NCBI RefSeq assembly: GCF_030271165.1
Contig: NZ_JASSZH010000021.1
Location: 1 to 64,000 of the forward strand
Origin: Psychromicrobium xiongbiense
Lineage (GTDB): Bacteria; Actinomycetota; Actinomycetes; Actinomycetales; Micrococcaceae
Length of the DNA stretch: 64,000 nt
Direction of reading: 5' to 3'
The notes below the pieces were generated by a model. The model was given only the letters and a program-made list of their open reading frames with translations, searched no databases and was not told the DNA's origin. Each line of letters starts with the position of its first letter. Position 1 is the first letter of the stretch. Shown piece after piece: positions 31,901-40,488 of this stretch. The position numbers and the translations under genes were made by a program.

Positions 31901-33027
31901 TAGATTTCCATCCCGAAGTGCTCACTGAAGCGGATATCGCCTTCAATCATGTCGCGCATATCCGCGACCTCATTGCGGAACATCAAGGTCCGCTCGATGC
32001 CCATACCGAAGGCAAAGCCCGAGTACTCCTCAGGATCGATTCCCGCGGCACGCAGCACATTTTCATTCACCATGCCGCAGCCCCCCCATTCGATCCAGCG
32101 AGGGCCACCCTTGGCACCGGGATGCCAGATGTCCAGCTCCGCAGAGGGCTCAGTGAAGGGGAAGTAGTTGGGCCGCAGACGAATCCTGGCCTCCTCGCCA
32201 AACATCTGGCGGGCAAAGTGTTCCAACGTTCCGCGCAGATTCGCCATCGAGAGGTTCCGGTCAATCGCCAGACCTTCAAACTGATGGAAGACGGGGGTGT
32301 GCGTGGCGTCGAGCTCATCGGTACGGAAGGTCTTGCCCGGGCACAGCACATAGATAGGCAGTTCCCGCTCCAGCATGGAACGGACCTGCACCGGTGACGT
32401 GTGCGTGCGCAACACCAGATGAGCCTCGGGAGGCTCCACGAAGAAGGTGTCCTGGAGTTCACGCGCCGGGTGATCCGGTTTGAAGTTGAGTGCGTCGAAG
32501 TTGAACCACTCCGATTCGAGCTCCGGGCCTTCGGCGATCTCCCAGCCCATTCCCACGAAGATGTCCGCCACCCGTTCCTGCAGAGTGGACAGCGGGTGAC
32601 GGGCGCCAGCGCGCCGACGCTGCGGAGCGGCCGTCACGTCTACCGTTTCCTCCACCAGGATGCGCTCCGCGGCTTCCGCCTCCAGCACCACGGTGCGGGC
32701 CTCGAGGGCCTGGTTGACCTGGCTGCGGGCAGCGCCCATCAGCTTTCCGGCCGTGGCCTTGAGCTCCTTGGCCACATCCTTGATGCCACGGTTCGCCAGG
32801 CTCAGCGGCGATTTTTCACCGGTGTGCGCGATCCGGGCGGCCTTGAGCTGCTCAAGGTCCTGGGCAGCTGCGATATCGACCAGCGCGCGGGCCACGGCCG
32901 CCTGCAGGCCAGCCTCGTCAGTCGGCTCAGGCACGATGACGCCAGGCGCAGCGGCCTCAGGCGCCGTCGCATCGGGCGCAGAGGGATCAGACGCCATGGG
33001 ATGGGCGTCCAGAGATGAATCGGTCAT
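31900..33027 (-). CDS. pheS: Phenylalanyl-tRNA synthetase alpha subunit
   Basis: Catalytic subunit of PheRS. Class II motif 2 and 3 regions are present (FRTDELDATHTPVFHQFEG; GFAFGMGIERTLM). The N-terminal ~110 residues form the coiled-coil that binds tRNA, preceded by an Ala/Pro-rich stretch (SDPSAPDATAPEAAAPG) that is not part of the fold. At 375 residues it is slightly longer than E. coli PheS. ATG 33027 is the start, with AAGG a few bases upstream. Overlaps pheT as TAATG. Confidence 0.96.
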   Translation of the reverse strand: MTDSSLDAHPMASDPSAPDATAPEAAAPGVIVPEPTDEAGLQAAVARALVDIAAAQDLEQLKAARIAHTGEKSPLSLANRGIKDVAKELKATAGKLMGAARSQVNQALEARTVVLEAEAAERILVEETVDVTAAPQRRRAGARHPLSTLQERVADIFVGMGWEIAEGPELESEWFNFDALNFKPDHPARELQDTFFVEPPEAHLVLRTHTSPVQVRSMLERELPIYVLCPGKTFRTDELDATHTPVFHQFEGLAIDRNLSMANLRGTLEHFARQMFGEEARIRLRPNYFPFTEPSAELDIWHPGAKGGPRWIEWGGCGMVNENVLRAAGIDPEEYSGFAFGMGIERTLMFRNEVADMRDMIEGDIRFSEHFGMEI

Positions 33028-33067
33028 GGGGAATGCACCTTGGTTCGGGGAATTGCCTGAACCAGTC

Positions 33068-33096
33068 TATGCGGCCCGATCGGGCCGGGCCGCATA
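33068..33096 (-). terminator. Hairpin after the LppM gene
   Basis: A 10-bp perfect stem (33068-33077 with 33087-33096) with a GC-rich loop lies just beyond the LppM-like stop and before pheS. It probably separates the two minus-strand transcripts. No U-tract follows. Confidence 0.6.
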
Positions 33097-33107
33097 CGTG
33101 CAGGCGA

Positions 33108-34331
33108 TTAACTGTAAGAACCTGGATTCTGCGGCGGGAATGGCGGCTGTCCCGGATTCTGCGGCGGCTGGGGTGCTCCCTCCGAACCAGGCGCAGCCTG
33201 TCCATACCCGGGCTGGCCATAGCCCTGCTGGCCGTATCCGGGCTGGCCATATCCGGACTGGCCGGTGGAGGGCTGCTGGCCATAGGGGTTCTGGCCGTAT
33301 CCGGGCTGTTGCGGCTGCGGCTGCTGGCCATATCCGGGCTGCTGAGTCTGTGCTGGCTGACCGTAGCCGGGCTGCTGCGGCTGTGGTTGCTGACCGTAGC
33401 CGGGCTGCTGCATCGGCTGCCCGTAGGCTTGCTGACCGTAGCCGGGCTGCGGCTGCTGCCCATACGCCTGCTGACCGTACCCCGGCTGCCCGGGGAAACC
33501 AGCCTGTGCCGGGTAGCCCGTCATGGCGGGTGCGGGAGCCTTCTTCCGGTTCATCATCACGAAGAGCAGGACGCCTCCGACCACGACGACCAACAGGACG
33601 ACGGCCAGGATGATGATCCACACCGGGAATCCGGCATTGCCTGCATCCTGGCCTGGCGTCCCAGCCGGGTTCTGACCACCTGCGGGCGCGTTTGCCGCAC
33701 CGGCTCCGCCGTCTTCCCCGACAGCCTTGAGCGAGCCGCCCTTGAAGGTGAGGAGGTCCCAGGTGGCCTTGTTGCCGGAAATCTGTGCCCCGTCCGCGGA
33801 GACTACCTTCCCGGGAAATTCCACGGAAAGAGACATATGGCTCTTTCCATTATTCAGTTGGGACGGGATGGGTGCGGACGTCGCTGGGGCCGAGGAGGAC
33901 CCGGTAACCATGCTGAAGGTGTATTTGTGATCCGCATAGGTGATGCTGATTCCTTTACCCGCGGATGAGGAAGCCAAATCCTGAGGTGAGCCGGAATAGG
34001 ACACCTTCTTACCTTGGTACTGGCCGTCATCGTAGGGTTCCACCTTTGCCCCGGGCAAGCTGGTCGAGGGATCCGTGCTGGAGCCACCACCGAGGCTCTT
34101 GACGTAGTCGTCATAGGTCTTGCCCTTGAGTTCCGCCTTGTCGATCGCCATCACGATCACCAGATCCAGCGACGTCGGCGAATTGATCTTGGTGTTCATC
34201 TCATACTTGCAACCCGAGAGTGCAAAGAGGACTGCTACCACCAGAGCCAGGAGGGACCAGAGCCGCCCGGGCCCCACCCTCCTCCCCGGGGACGAGTCCA
34301 TGGGAGGACGGGGACCAGATGCGATTGCCAC
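33108..34331 (-). CDS. LppM-family membrane-anchored lipoprotein with GYGQ-rich tail
   Basis: A 407-residue envelope protein. Residues ~20-41 are a signal peptide ending in a lipobox LSGC, so it is likely lipidated. Residues ~42-220 resemble the LppM domain (mycobacterial LppM contributes to lipid-associated envelope functions). A membrane helix ([17 protein letters not shown]) follows near 240-262, then MNRKK marks the cytoplasmic side. The last ~135 residues are a low-complexity tail made of PGYGQQ-type repeats rich in Gln, Gly, Tyr and Pro. GTG 34331 has AAAGG about 10 nt upstream; ATG 34301 is an alternative start. Confidence 0.82.
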   Translation of the reverse strand: MAIASGPRPPMDSSPGRRVGPGRLWSLLALVVAVLFALSGCKYEMNTKINSPTSLDLVIVMAIDKAELKGKTYDDYVKSLGGGSSTDPSTSLPGAKVEPYDDGQYQGKKVSYSGSPQDLASSSAGKGISITYADHKYTFSMVTGSSSAPATSAPIPSQLNNGKSHMSLSVEFPGKVVSADGAQISGNKATWDLLTFKGGSLKAVGEDGGAGAANAPAGGQNPAGTPGQDAGNAGFPVWIIILAVVLLVVVVGGVLLFVMMNRKKAPAPAMTGYPAQAGFPGQPGYGQQAYGQQPQPGYGQQAYGQPMQQPGYGQQPQPQQPGYGQPAQTQQPGYGQQPQPQQPGYGQNPYGQQPSTGQSGYGQPGYGQQGYGQPGYGQAAPGSEGAPQPPQNPGQPPFPPQNPGSYS

Positions 34332-34467
34332 GATGAGACGACCTTTGCGGGAGGGTTCCAGACAGTTAGTACAGCGATTATCGCAACAACCGGGGCCGCA
34401 GGTCCACTACACGAGTGTTCGACGAGATATGTGACCCACAGAGCCAATCTCCCCACTAGCCACGCTT

Positions 34468-34483
34468 TCGAATATATGTTCGA
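34468..34483. promoter_or_regulatory. LexA (SOS) box upstream of the radical SAM gene
   Basis: TCGAATATATGTTCGA differs by one base from the actinobacterial SOS consensus TCGAAC-N4-GTTCGA. It ends 8 nt before the ATG of the radical SAM gene and would cover its core promoter (a TATATG -10 lies inside). The position is ideal for LexA repression. Confidence 0.82.
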
Positions 34484-34491
34484 ATAGAAGC

Positions 34492-35589
34492 ATGCGTTGG
34501 ACAACTCAGGAACTGGTACCCGAACCCGGAGCCCAGGAGCAGCCCCTGATTCCTCTGCAGGGCCTGCTCCGGAGCGTCACCACCCCTGAGTTCTCCGGAG
34601 TGACGTTCCATGAGGTCGCCGCCAAATCCCTCCTCAACAAGGTCCCGGAGGGTTCCACGATGCCCTTCCGGTGGACCATCAACACCTACCGGGGTTGTTC
34701 CCACGCCTGCGTGTACTGCTTTGCCCGCAAGTCCCATACCTATCTGGAGTTCGATGCCGGCCGCGACTTCGACTCGCAGGTGGTCGTCAAGGTCAATGCG
34801 GTGGAGGTACTGAGGGCCGAACTCGCCCGGCCCTCCTGGCAGCGGCACCCCGTCGCACTCGGCACCAATACCGACCCCTATCAGCGAGCAGAGGGTCGCT
34901 ACCAACTTATGCCGGGAACCATCAGAGCGCTGGCGGACTCCGGGACACCGTTCTCCATTCTCACCAAGGGCACGCTGCTCGCCCGTGATATCCCACTCCT
35001 GGTGAAGGCCTCCGGCCAGGTTCCCCTGGGCCTCGGCATCTCACTGGCACTGACCAACCAGGAACTTGCCGCCACGCTGGAGCCAGGCACACCCTCCCCT
35101 CGCGCCCGGCTCTCGCTGATCAGCCGACTCCGCGAGGCCGGCCTGCCCTGCGGTGTGATGGCGATGCCGATTCTGCCCTGGCTCACCGACAGTGATGAGG
35201 CGCTCGACTCCTTGTTCTGCTCCCTGGCAGCCGCTGGCGCCACCGGCGTCAGCGCAGGGGCGCTCTACCTGCGGTCGGGCACCCGTGAATGGTTCATGTC
35301 CTGGCTTGCCAGCCACCATCCGGAGCTGGTGGGCCGCTACCGCCGTCTCTACAGTGGGGGCTCCTATGCCTCGGCCGATTACCGCCGCTGGCTCGGCGGC
35401 CAGGTGCATCACTTCAGGGAGCGTCATGGACTGGGCGGCAGTGCGGCGATGCACCGGGTCAAACCCACCGTCGTGCAGGATCCCCGCATCGAGGAAGCTG
35501 ACTATCCGCAGGGCAGCATGCCCACCGTGGAGGCGAGCAACGCCAGATCCGCCATCATCCAGGACACTCTCTGGGCGTTCTCCGGCTAG
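34492..35589 (+). CDS. Rv2578c-family radical SAM protein (SPL-like)
   Basis: A 365-residue radical SAM enzyme. The iron-sulfur motif CSHACVYC has C69, C73 and C76. The family is related to spore photoproduct lyase and is named for M. tuberculosis Rv2578c; its reaction is unknown. A near-consensus SOS box lies directly upstream, so expression is probably DNA-damage induced, which supports a repair or nucleic-acid role. I recall that Rv2578c appears among mycobacterial LexA targets, but this should be checked. The stop codon overlaps the convergent NUDIX gene stop in a shared CTAG. Confidence 0.88.
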   Translation: MRWTTQELVPEPGAQEQPLIPLQGLLRSVTTPEFSGVTFHEVAAKSLLNKVPEGSTMPFRWTINTYRGCSHACVYCFARKSHTYLEFDAGRDFDSQVVVKVNAVEVLRAELARPSWQRHPVALGTNTDPYQRAEGRYQLMPGTIRALADSGTPFSILTKGTLLARDIPLLVKASGQVPLGLGISLALTNQELAATLEPGTPSPRARLSLISRLREAGLPCGVMAMPILPWLTDSDEALDSLFCSLAAAGATGVSAGALYLRSGTREWFMSWLASHHPELVGRYRRLYSGGSYASADYRRWLGGQVHHFRERHGLGGSAAMHRVKPTVVQDPRIEEADYPQGSMPTVEASNARSAIIQDTLWAFSG

Positions 35590-36041
35590 CGTTGCACCCC
35601 GGACCTCGAGACAGCCAGGCGTGTGAGAAGCGCCTCCACAATGGGCCGATCCGCCTCAATCCACTCCAGCCCACGGATAGCCTGTCTGTCCTGGAGATCC
35701 ATCCAGCGCAGAGCCTGGTGGTCCTCCAGGATGACCGGAACACCCTCGCTGATCACAGCGCACCAGACGCGCATCGAGGCCCGCTCATTCAGCGGCCATC
35801 CACCCGGCGAAGGGGCAAGCACTTCGTCCCCCAGTTCGATGCACACGCCGAGTTCCTCATGCAGCTCGCGATGCAGAGCAGCTTCCGGCGTCTCCGCCCG
35901 CTCCCGCTTGCCGCCGGGAAATTCCCAGCGGCCTGCCAGTGCGGCCGGGGCACTGCGCTGCGCCACCAGAAGCCGAGCCGGACTCGTCAGGGAATCGAGC
36001 AGGGCCGCCCCCACCACCTCAATCCGCGCGTCAGAGATCAC
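35586..36041 (-). CDS. NUDIX hydrolase (MutT-like)
   Basis: A 151-residue pyrophosphohydrolase. The NUDIX box is complete at residues 43-65: GG..E.....EAA.RE..EE.G. Length and the single-domain form fit MutT, which removes 8-oxo-dGTP, but other nucleotide substrates are possible. It is convergent with the radical SAM gene, and the two stops share the bases CTAG. Its start is separated by ~85 nt from the divergent MFS gene. Confidence 0.85.
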   Translation of the reverse strand: MISDARIEVVGAALLDSLTSPARLLVAQRSAPAALAGRWEFPGGKRERAETPEAALHRELHEELGVCIELGDEVLAPSPGGWPLNERASMRVWCAVISEGVPVILEDHQALRWMDLQDRQAIRGLEWIEADRPIVEALLTRLAVSRSGVQR

Positions 36042-36125
36042 AGCGCCAGTCTACGTGGATCAGCCCACAGGCCCGCGGGTCCGTGATGCAATGGTAGGAA
36101 CTCCCCAAAGAAGGAATTCCCCGCC

Positions 36126-37307
36126 GTGTCTTCTCAGCTTTCCTCTCGCCAGCTCGCCCTGGCCATCGTTGCTCTGTCTCTCGGTGGCTTTGGCATCGGC
36201 ACCGTGGAGTTCGCCATGATGGGGCTGCTGCCCAATGTCGCAGACGGCGTGCATGTCACCATCCCCGAGGCCGGCCACCTGATCTCCGCCTATGCGCTGG
36301 GCGTCGTGGTCGGTGCGCCCATCATCGTGGCGCTGACGGCGCGGATGCGACGCAAGCATCTCGCCCTCGCCCTGATGGGCCTTTTCACCTTGGGCAATCT
36401 GTCCTCGGTGGCCGCACCCGATTTCTGGTCGCTGCTGATCTCACGGTTTGTGGCCGGGCTGCCGCACGGCGCGTTCTTCGGGGTTGCCGCCGTGATCGCA
36501 GCCTCCCTGGTCGCTCCCACCAAGCGCGGCCGGGCCATTTCCATGGTGATGCTCGGCCTGTCGGTGGCGAACGTCATCGGCGTTCCCCTGGCCACCTTCA
36601 TCGGCCAGAATTTCGGCTGGCGCCTGCTCTTCATTCTGGTCGGACTGATCGGCATCCTGACCATCTGCGCCATTGCCTTCTTCGTTCCGCTCCAGCCCGC
36701 CCCACACGACGCCTCCATCCTCACCGAACTGAGTGCCCTCAAGCGGATCCAGGTCTGGCTCGCCCTGCTGATCGGCATCGTCGGCTTCGGTGGTTTCTTT
36801 GCGGTCTACGCCTACATCGCACCCACGATGACGGAGGTCACCGGCCTGGACAAGGCCTGGCTGCCGCTGGTCGTGGCGCTGTACGGCGTCGGCATGGTGA
36901 TCGGCAATGTGATCGGCGGACGGCTGGCCGACCGCTCGGTGATGCGCAGCATCTACCTGGTCATGGGACTCATGGCGGTGGTGCTGGTGGTGTTCAGCCT
37001 GGCGGTGCACTTCATCGGCACGGCTCTGCTGCTGGTGCTGATTCTGGGCGCCGTCGGCAGCAGCCTGACACCCGCCCTCCAGACGCGCCTCCTCGATGTC
37101 TCGCCCGGAGCCGAATCCCTGGCATCGTCGATGAACCACTCGGCCCTCAACATCGCCAATGCGCTCGGCGCCTTTCTGGGTGGGCTCGTCATCGCCTGGG
37201 GCTGGGGTTACACCGCTCCGGCCCTGGTCGGTGCCGTTCTGGCGATCCTCGGCCTCGGGATCGCGGTGTTCAGTGGTCGTTTTGATCGCCGGACGACTGC
37301 CGGCTGA
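36126..37307 (+). CDS. MFS transporter, DHA1 family (AraJ/YdhP type)
   Basis: A 393-residue exporter with about 12 membrane helices. The cytoplasmic loop between helices 2 and 3 carries TARMRRKHLALA, and the N-terminal FGIGTVEFAMMGLLPNVA is typical of the AraJ/NepI/YdhP group, which exports sugars, purines or drugs. The substrate cannot be assigned. Start is GTG 36126 with GAAGGAA 9 nt upstream. It is convergent with the CDF gene, 14 nt apart. Confidence 0.88.
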   Translation: MSSQLSSRQLALAIVALSLGGFGIGTVEFAMMGLLPNVADGVHVTIPEAGHLISAYALGVVVGAPIIVALTARMRRKHLALALMGLFTLGNLSSVAAPDFWSLLISRFVAGLPHGAFFGVAAVIAASLVAPTKRGRAISMVMLGLSVANVIGVPLATFIGQNFGWRLLFILVGLIGILTICAIAFFVPLQPAPHDASILTELSALKRIQVWLALLIGIVGFGGFFAVYAYIAPTMTEVTGLDKAWLPLVVALYGVGMVIGNVIGGRLADRSVMRSIYLVMGLMAVVLVVFSLAVHFIGTALLLVLILGAVGSSLTPALQTRLLDVSPGAESLASSMNHSALNIANALGAFLGGLVIAWGWGYTAPALVGAVLAILGLGIAVFSGRFDRRTTAG

Positions 37308-37321
37308 CTAGCCCCGCGCAA

Positions 37322-38254
37322 CTAGGCCCGGGCCGCCCCCGCGCTGCGGTCCAGATCGGGTTCCAGGTAGATCACCCGGGCGATCGGAACCGCGGCACGC
37401 ACCCGCTGTTCCGCCTGGTCGATGGACCGGGCGATCTGAGCGCCGGTGTCCGCCCCGTCCACCGAGATCTTGGCGGCCACCAACAGTTCCTCCGGCCCCA
37501 GGTGCATGGTGCGCAGATGGATGATCCGGTCAACACCCGGACCCACCAGAGCTGCCTCAATGGACGCGACATCCTCCGCCGTAGCAGACTCACCCAGGAG
37601 CAGCGATTTCGTCTCCAAGGCCAGCACGATGGCGACCGCGACCAGCAACAGGCCGATCAGCCCGGTGCCCACTGCGTCCCAGATGCCGTTGCCGGTCATG
37701 AGCGTCAGGGACACTCCGAAGAGGGCGAAGACCAGACCGATCAGCGCTGCGAAGTCCTCCAGCAGGATAACCGGCAACTCCGGCGCCTTGGCGGTGCGGA
37801 TGAACTGAACCCAGCTGCGGCTGCCGCGGGTGTGATTGGATTCCTTGATCGCGACCGTGAAGGAGCGTCCTTCCAGAGCAATCGCACCCAGCAGGATGAC
37901 CAGCGGAACCCACCACCAGGGACCTTCAAAGCCGTGCGGATCGTGAAACTTCTGCCAGGCCTCATACAAGGCGAACAGGCCGCCGACACTGAAGAGCACA
38001 ATCGAGACGATAAAGGCATAAATGTAACGTTCACGGCCATAACCGAAGGGATGCTGGGGGCTGGCCTGCCGCGAGGACCGCTTGGCGCCCACCAGCAACA
38101 GGAGCTGGTTGCCGGAGTCTGCCACCGAGTGGATGGACTCGGCCAGCATCGAGGAGGAGCGAGTCAACAGAAAAGCAAGGAACTTCAACACTGCAATCGC
38201 CAGATTGGCAGTGAGCGCCGCGATGATGGCGCGATTTCCGCTGTGCGTAGACAT
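37322..38254 (-). CDS. Cation diffusion facilitator family transporter
   Basis: A 310-residue CDF protein. Six membrane helices, with the transport site in helix 2 (MLAESIHSVADSGNQ, likely Ser/His/Asp ligands) and helix 5 (ILLEDFAALIGLV), and a cytosolic ferredoxin-like C-terminus. The long loop KESNHTRGSRSWVQFIRTAK is characteristic of the SLC30A9-like bacterial subgroup. Probable export of Zn, Fe or Mn driven by protons; the metal is not clear from sequence. Confidence 0.9.
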   Translation of the reverse strand: MSTHSGNRAIIAALTANLAIAVLKFLAFLLTRSSSMLAESIHSVADSGNQLLLLVGAKRSSRQASPQHPFGYGRERYIYAFIVSIVLFSVGGLFALYEAWQKFHDPHGFEGPWWWVPLVILLGAIALEGRSFTVAIKESNHTRGSRSWVQFIRTAKAPELPVILLEDFAALIGLVFALFGVSLTLMTGNGIWDAVGTGLIGLLLVAVAIVLALETKSLLLGESATAEDVASIEAALVGPGVDRIIHLRTMHLGPEELLVAAKISVDGADTGAQIARSIDQAEQRVRAAVPIARVIYLEPDLDRSAGAARA

Positions 38255-38403
38255 TCAGTTCCTCTGCGTCGATGTGTTCGTCACGCAGGAATCCTGTGCG
38301 TGATCTGTGTTCTGACGCCACGCTACCGCGTGGGATTGATCATTCCCAAGCAATGACCCACCACCAGCTCTCGGATGTCTACACTATGAGTCCGGATCAG
38401 CGA

Positions 38404-38409
38404 TATAAT
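38404..38409 (+). promoter_or_regulatory. Consensus -10 for the GlsB-like gene
   Basis: A perfect TATAAT 32 nt upstream of the ATG, in an AT-rich stretch. The -35 position is weak (no clear TTGACA), so another sigma factor or an activator may be involved. AAGGAGAG follows as a strong ribosome binding site. Confidence 0.45.
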
Positions 38410-38440
38410 ACAAATGTCCAACATCTAGAAGGAGAGCATC

Positions 38441-38707
38441 ATGGGTTTCATCGGATGGATCGTTCTGGGCCTCGTCGTCGGCGTCATTGTCAAGGCCATC
38501 ATGCCGGGCAAGGTCGGTGGAGGATGGATCACCTCGCTGATCCTGGGCGTGATCGGCGCCATCGTCGGAGGCTGGATCGGAGACCTGCTCTTCGGCTCGG
38601 GCAGGATGGAGTTCTGGAACCTGGGTTCCTGGGTTCTGGCGATTGTCGGAGGTCTCGTCGTAGCTGGTATCTGGGGTGCTGTGACGGGTCGCAAGTCCCG
38701 CGCCTGA
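38441..38707 (+). CDS. GlsB/YeaQ/YmgE-type stress-response membrane protein
   Basis: An 88-residue protein with three hydrophobic, glycine-rich segments (GWIVLGLVVGVIVKAIMPG; ITSLILGVIGAIVGGWIGD; LAIVGGLVVAGIWGAV) of the transglycosylase-associated family. Members are stress-induced small membrane proteins; biochemical role unknown. It has AGGAGAG 7 nt before ATG 38441 and a TATAAT further upstream, so it is probably highly expressed. Confidence 0.88.
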   Translation: MGFIGWIVLGLVVGVIVKAIMPGKVGGGWITSLILGVIGAIVGGWIGDLLFGSGRMEFWNLGSWVLAIVGGLVVAGIWGAVTGRKSRA

Positions 38708-38744
38708 ACCTGCGCTTCAGCCGAAACTACTGAGCCAATTGAAA

Positions 38745-39653
38745 CTATTGGCGACGCTGGGCGCGCGCGCTGGCGTACAGGCACACAGTGGCCGCGGTAG
38801 CCAGGTTGAGGCTCTCCGCTGAACCGTAAACCGGAACTGCAACCCGATGATCGGCAAGCTGCAGTTCTTCAACGGAGAGTCCCTGCGCCTCGTTGCCCAG
38901 CAGCCAGAGCGTAGGCTGCTCCAGAGCGTAGCTCGCTTCCGGAGTTTCCTGGTCAAAGCCGCGTGCCGCTGATTCGTCCTGCAACTCGTCGAGGTTCAGA
39001 GAGCCGTATCCGTCTGCAGCGAGAACACCCAGTCCTACAGAACGGCAGGCCTGCGCCACCTCGGCGGGCTCCACACCCAGCACGATGGGCAGATGGAACA
39101 GCGAACCGGCCGTACTGCGAACCGCTTTGGGATTGTACGCGTCCACGCTGGAGGAGCTGAAGATCACCGCGTCCGCCCCGGCAGCGTCGGCCGCTCGCAG
39201 GAGCGCGCCGGCGTTGCCCGGATCCTGCACCCGGCACATCATGGCAATCAGTTGCGGCCTGGCAGCGATCACTTCGGTCAGCGGAACGTCGACAAAACGG
39301 CAGACGGCAACGATTCCCTGCGGGTGGACGGTATCCGTCATGGCAGCCAGGACCAATTCACTGGCGATGCGGAGCCGACTGTCGAGCCCACTGGATTCGA
39401 TCAGGTCCTCGAACTCCGGAAAGCGGTCCAGACACTCCCGGCTGGCGTACAACTCATCCACCAGGGCGTCACCCCCAGCCTGCAGGCAGTCGCGGTGCGC
39501 CCGCAACGCCTCACGAACAGCCTGTGGACCTTCGACCAGGAATTGGCGACGCCGGGTACGCGAAGAGCGCCCCAGCAGTTTGGCCACATCCTTCGCCCGA
39601 TCAGCTCGGGGATTGGTCATGGCCTCAGCGTTGGGGCGCTCTTCGCGAATCAC
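38745..39653 (-). CDS. TrmH/SpoU family RNA 2'-O-methyltransferase
   Basis: A 302-residue SPOUT methyltransferase. An N-terminal substrate-binding domain (~20-120; RRQFLVEGPQAVREAL) precedes the knotted catalytic core with motifs VQDPGNAGALLRAADAAGAD, LLGNEAQGLS and PVYGSAESLNLATAATVCLY. It methylates ribose in rRNA or tRNA using SAM; the target site is not predictable. The start is GTG 39653 with AGGA 7 nt upstream; ATG 39620 is possible. It follows rplT by 45 nt, a common arrangement in actinobacteria, and probably shares the infC operon. Confidence 0.88.
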   Translation of the reverse strand: MIREERPNAEAMTNPRADRAKDVAKLLGRSSRTRRRQFLVEGPQAVREALRAHRDCLQAGGDALVDELYASRECLDRFPEFEDLIESSGLDSRLRIASELVLAAMTDTVHPQGIVAVCRFVDVPLTEVIAARPQLIAMMCRVQDPGNAGALLRAADAAGADAVIFSSSSVDAYNPKAVRSTAGSLFHLPIVLGVEPAEVAQACRSVGLGVLAADGYGSLNLDELQDESAARGFDQETPEASYALEQPTLWLLGNEAQGLSVEELQLADHRVAVPVYGSAESLNLATAATVCLYASARAQRRQ

Positions 39654-39698
39654 TCAGTCGTCCTGGCGATCAGTCTGGCTACACGGCGTGGCCGTGGT

Positions 39699-40082
39699 TC
39701 AGCCAGCCACCGGAGCGGAGGTGTCAGCAGGCAGGGCATCCTTGGCCAGCTTGACCAGCCCAGCGAAAGCTGCGGCGTCATTGACGGCCAGCTCGGCGAG
39801 CATACGGCGGTCGACCTCGATCGAAGCGGCCTTGAGGCCCTGGATCAGGCGGTTGTAGGTCAGACCGTTGGCGCGGGACGCAGCGTTGATGCGCTGGATC
39901 CAGAGGCGACGGAAGTCACCCTTACGCTTGCGACGGTCGTTGTAGCTGTACACAAACGAGTGCAGCAGCTGCTCTTTGGCCTTGCGGTACAGGCGCGAGC
40001 GCTGACCCCGGTAGCCGGACGCCCGATCGAGAATAACCCGGCGCTTCTTGTGGGCGTTGACTGCCCGCTTCACACGTGCCAC
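39699..40082 (-). CDS. rplT: 50S ribosomal protein L20
   Basis: 127 residues with the hallmark basic N-terminus [15 protein letters not shown] and [17 protein letters not shown]20 starts assembly of the 50S subunit by binding 23S rRNA. The C-terminus has a short extra Ala/Pro tail. It lies 104 nt downstream of rpmI in the infC-rpmI-rplT operon. Confidence 0.98.
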   Translation of the reverse strand: MARVKRAVNAHKKRRVILDRASGYRGQRSRLYRKAKEQLLHSFVYSYNDRRKRKGDFRRLWIQRINAASRANGLTYNRLIQGLKAASIEVDRRMLAELAVNDAAAFAGLVKLAKDALPADTSAPVAG

Positions 40083-40186
40083 GTGCGTACTCCTTCAATA
40101 ATGCTCTCAAGCCTGTGAACTGTCTTCCAGTCAACTGATCTGCCTGAGAAGGCTGGTCGAGGCCGCCTGGGCGGCCGGTTGAGTGG

Positions 40187-40381
40187 TTAGACGCCGAGCA
40201 TCTTCTTGATGACCTTGGCATCGGCGGGAGCAACGATCTTGTCCCCGGCCAGACGACGGGTCAGCGTCGTCGGCTTGTGCTCAAGGTAGTGACGGCGGTT
40301 AGCCTGCTGGCGCTTCAGCTTGCCGGTGCCAGTGAGCTTGAAGCGCTTCTTGGCCCCGCTATGGGTCTTCATCTTCGGCAT
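40187..40381 (-). CDS. rpmI: 50S ribosomal protein L35
   Basis: 64 residues, [20 protein letters not shown] onwards, entirely characteristic of L35. It lies between infC and rplT, the usual order. The start is ATG 40381, with a GGAG-type ribosome binding site just upstream. It is translated as part of the IF3 operon. Confidence 0.98.
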   Translation of the reverse strand: MPKMKTHSGAKKRFKLTGTGKLKRQQANRRHYLEHKPTTLTRRLAGDKIVAPADAKVIKKMLGV

Positions 40382-40488
40382 GGGCCGATCTCCTTCAGTG
40401 TGCGCTGGGTACCCAGCGGTTCGAAGGATTCCTTCGCGAGCGAAGAAATCCGATCATCAGGGCTGCGAAGAGCGTGTGCTCCTCGCCG

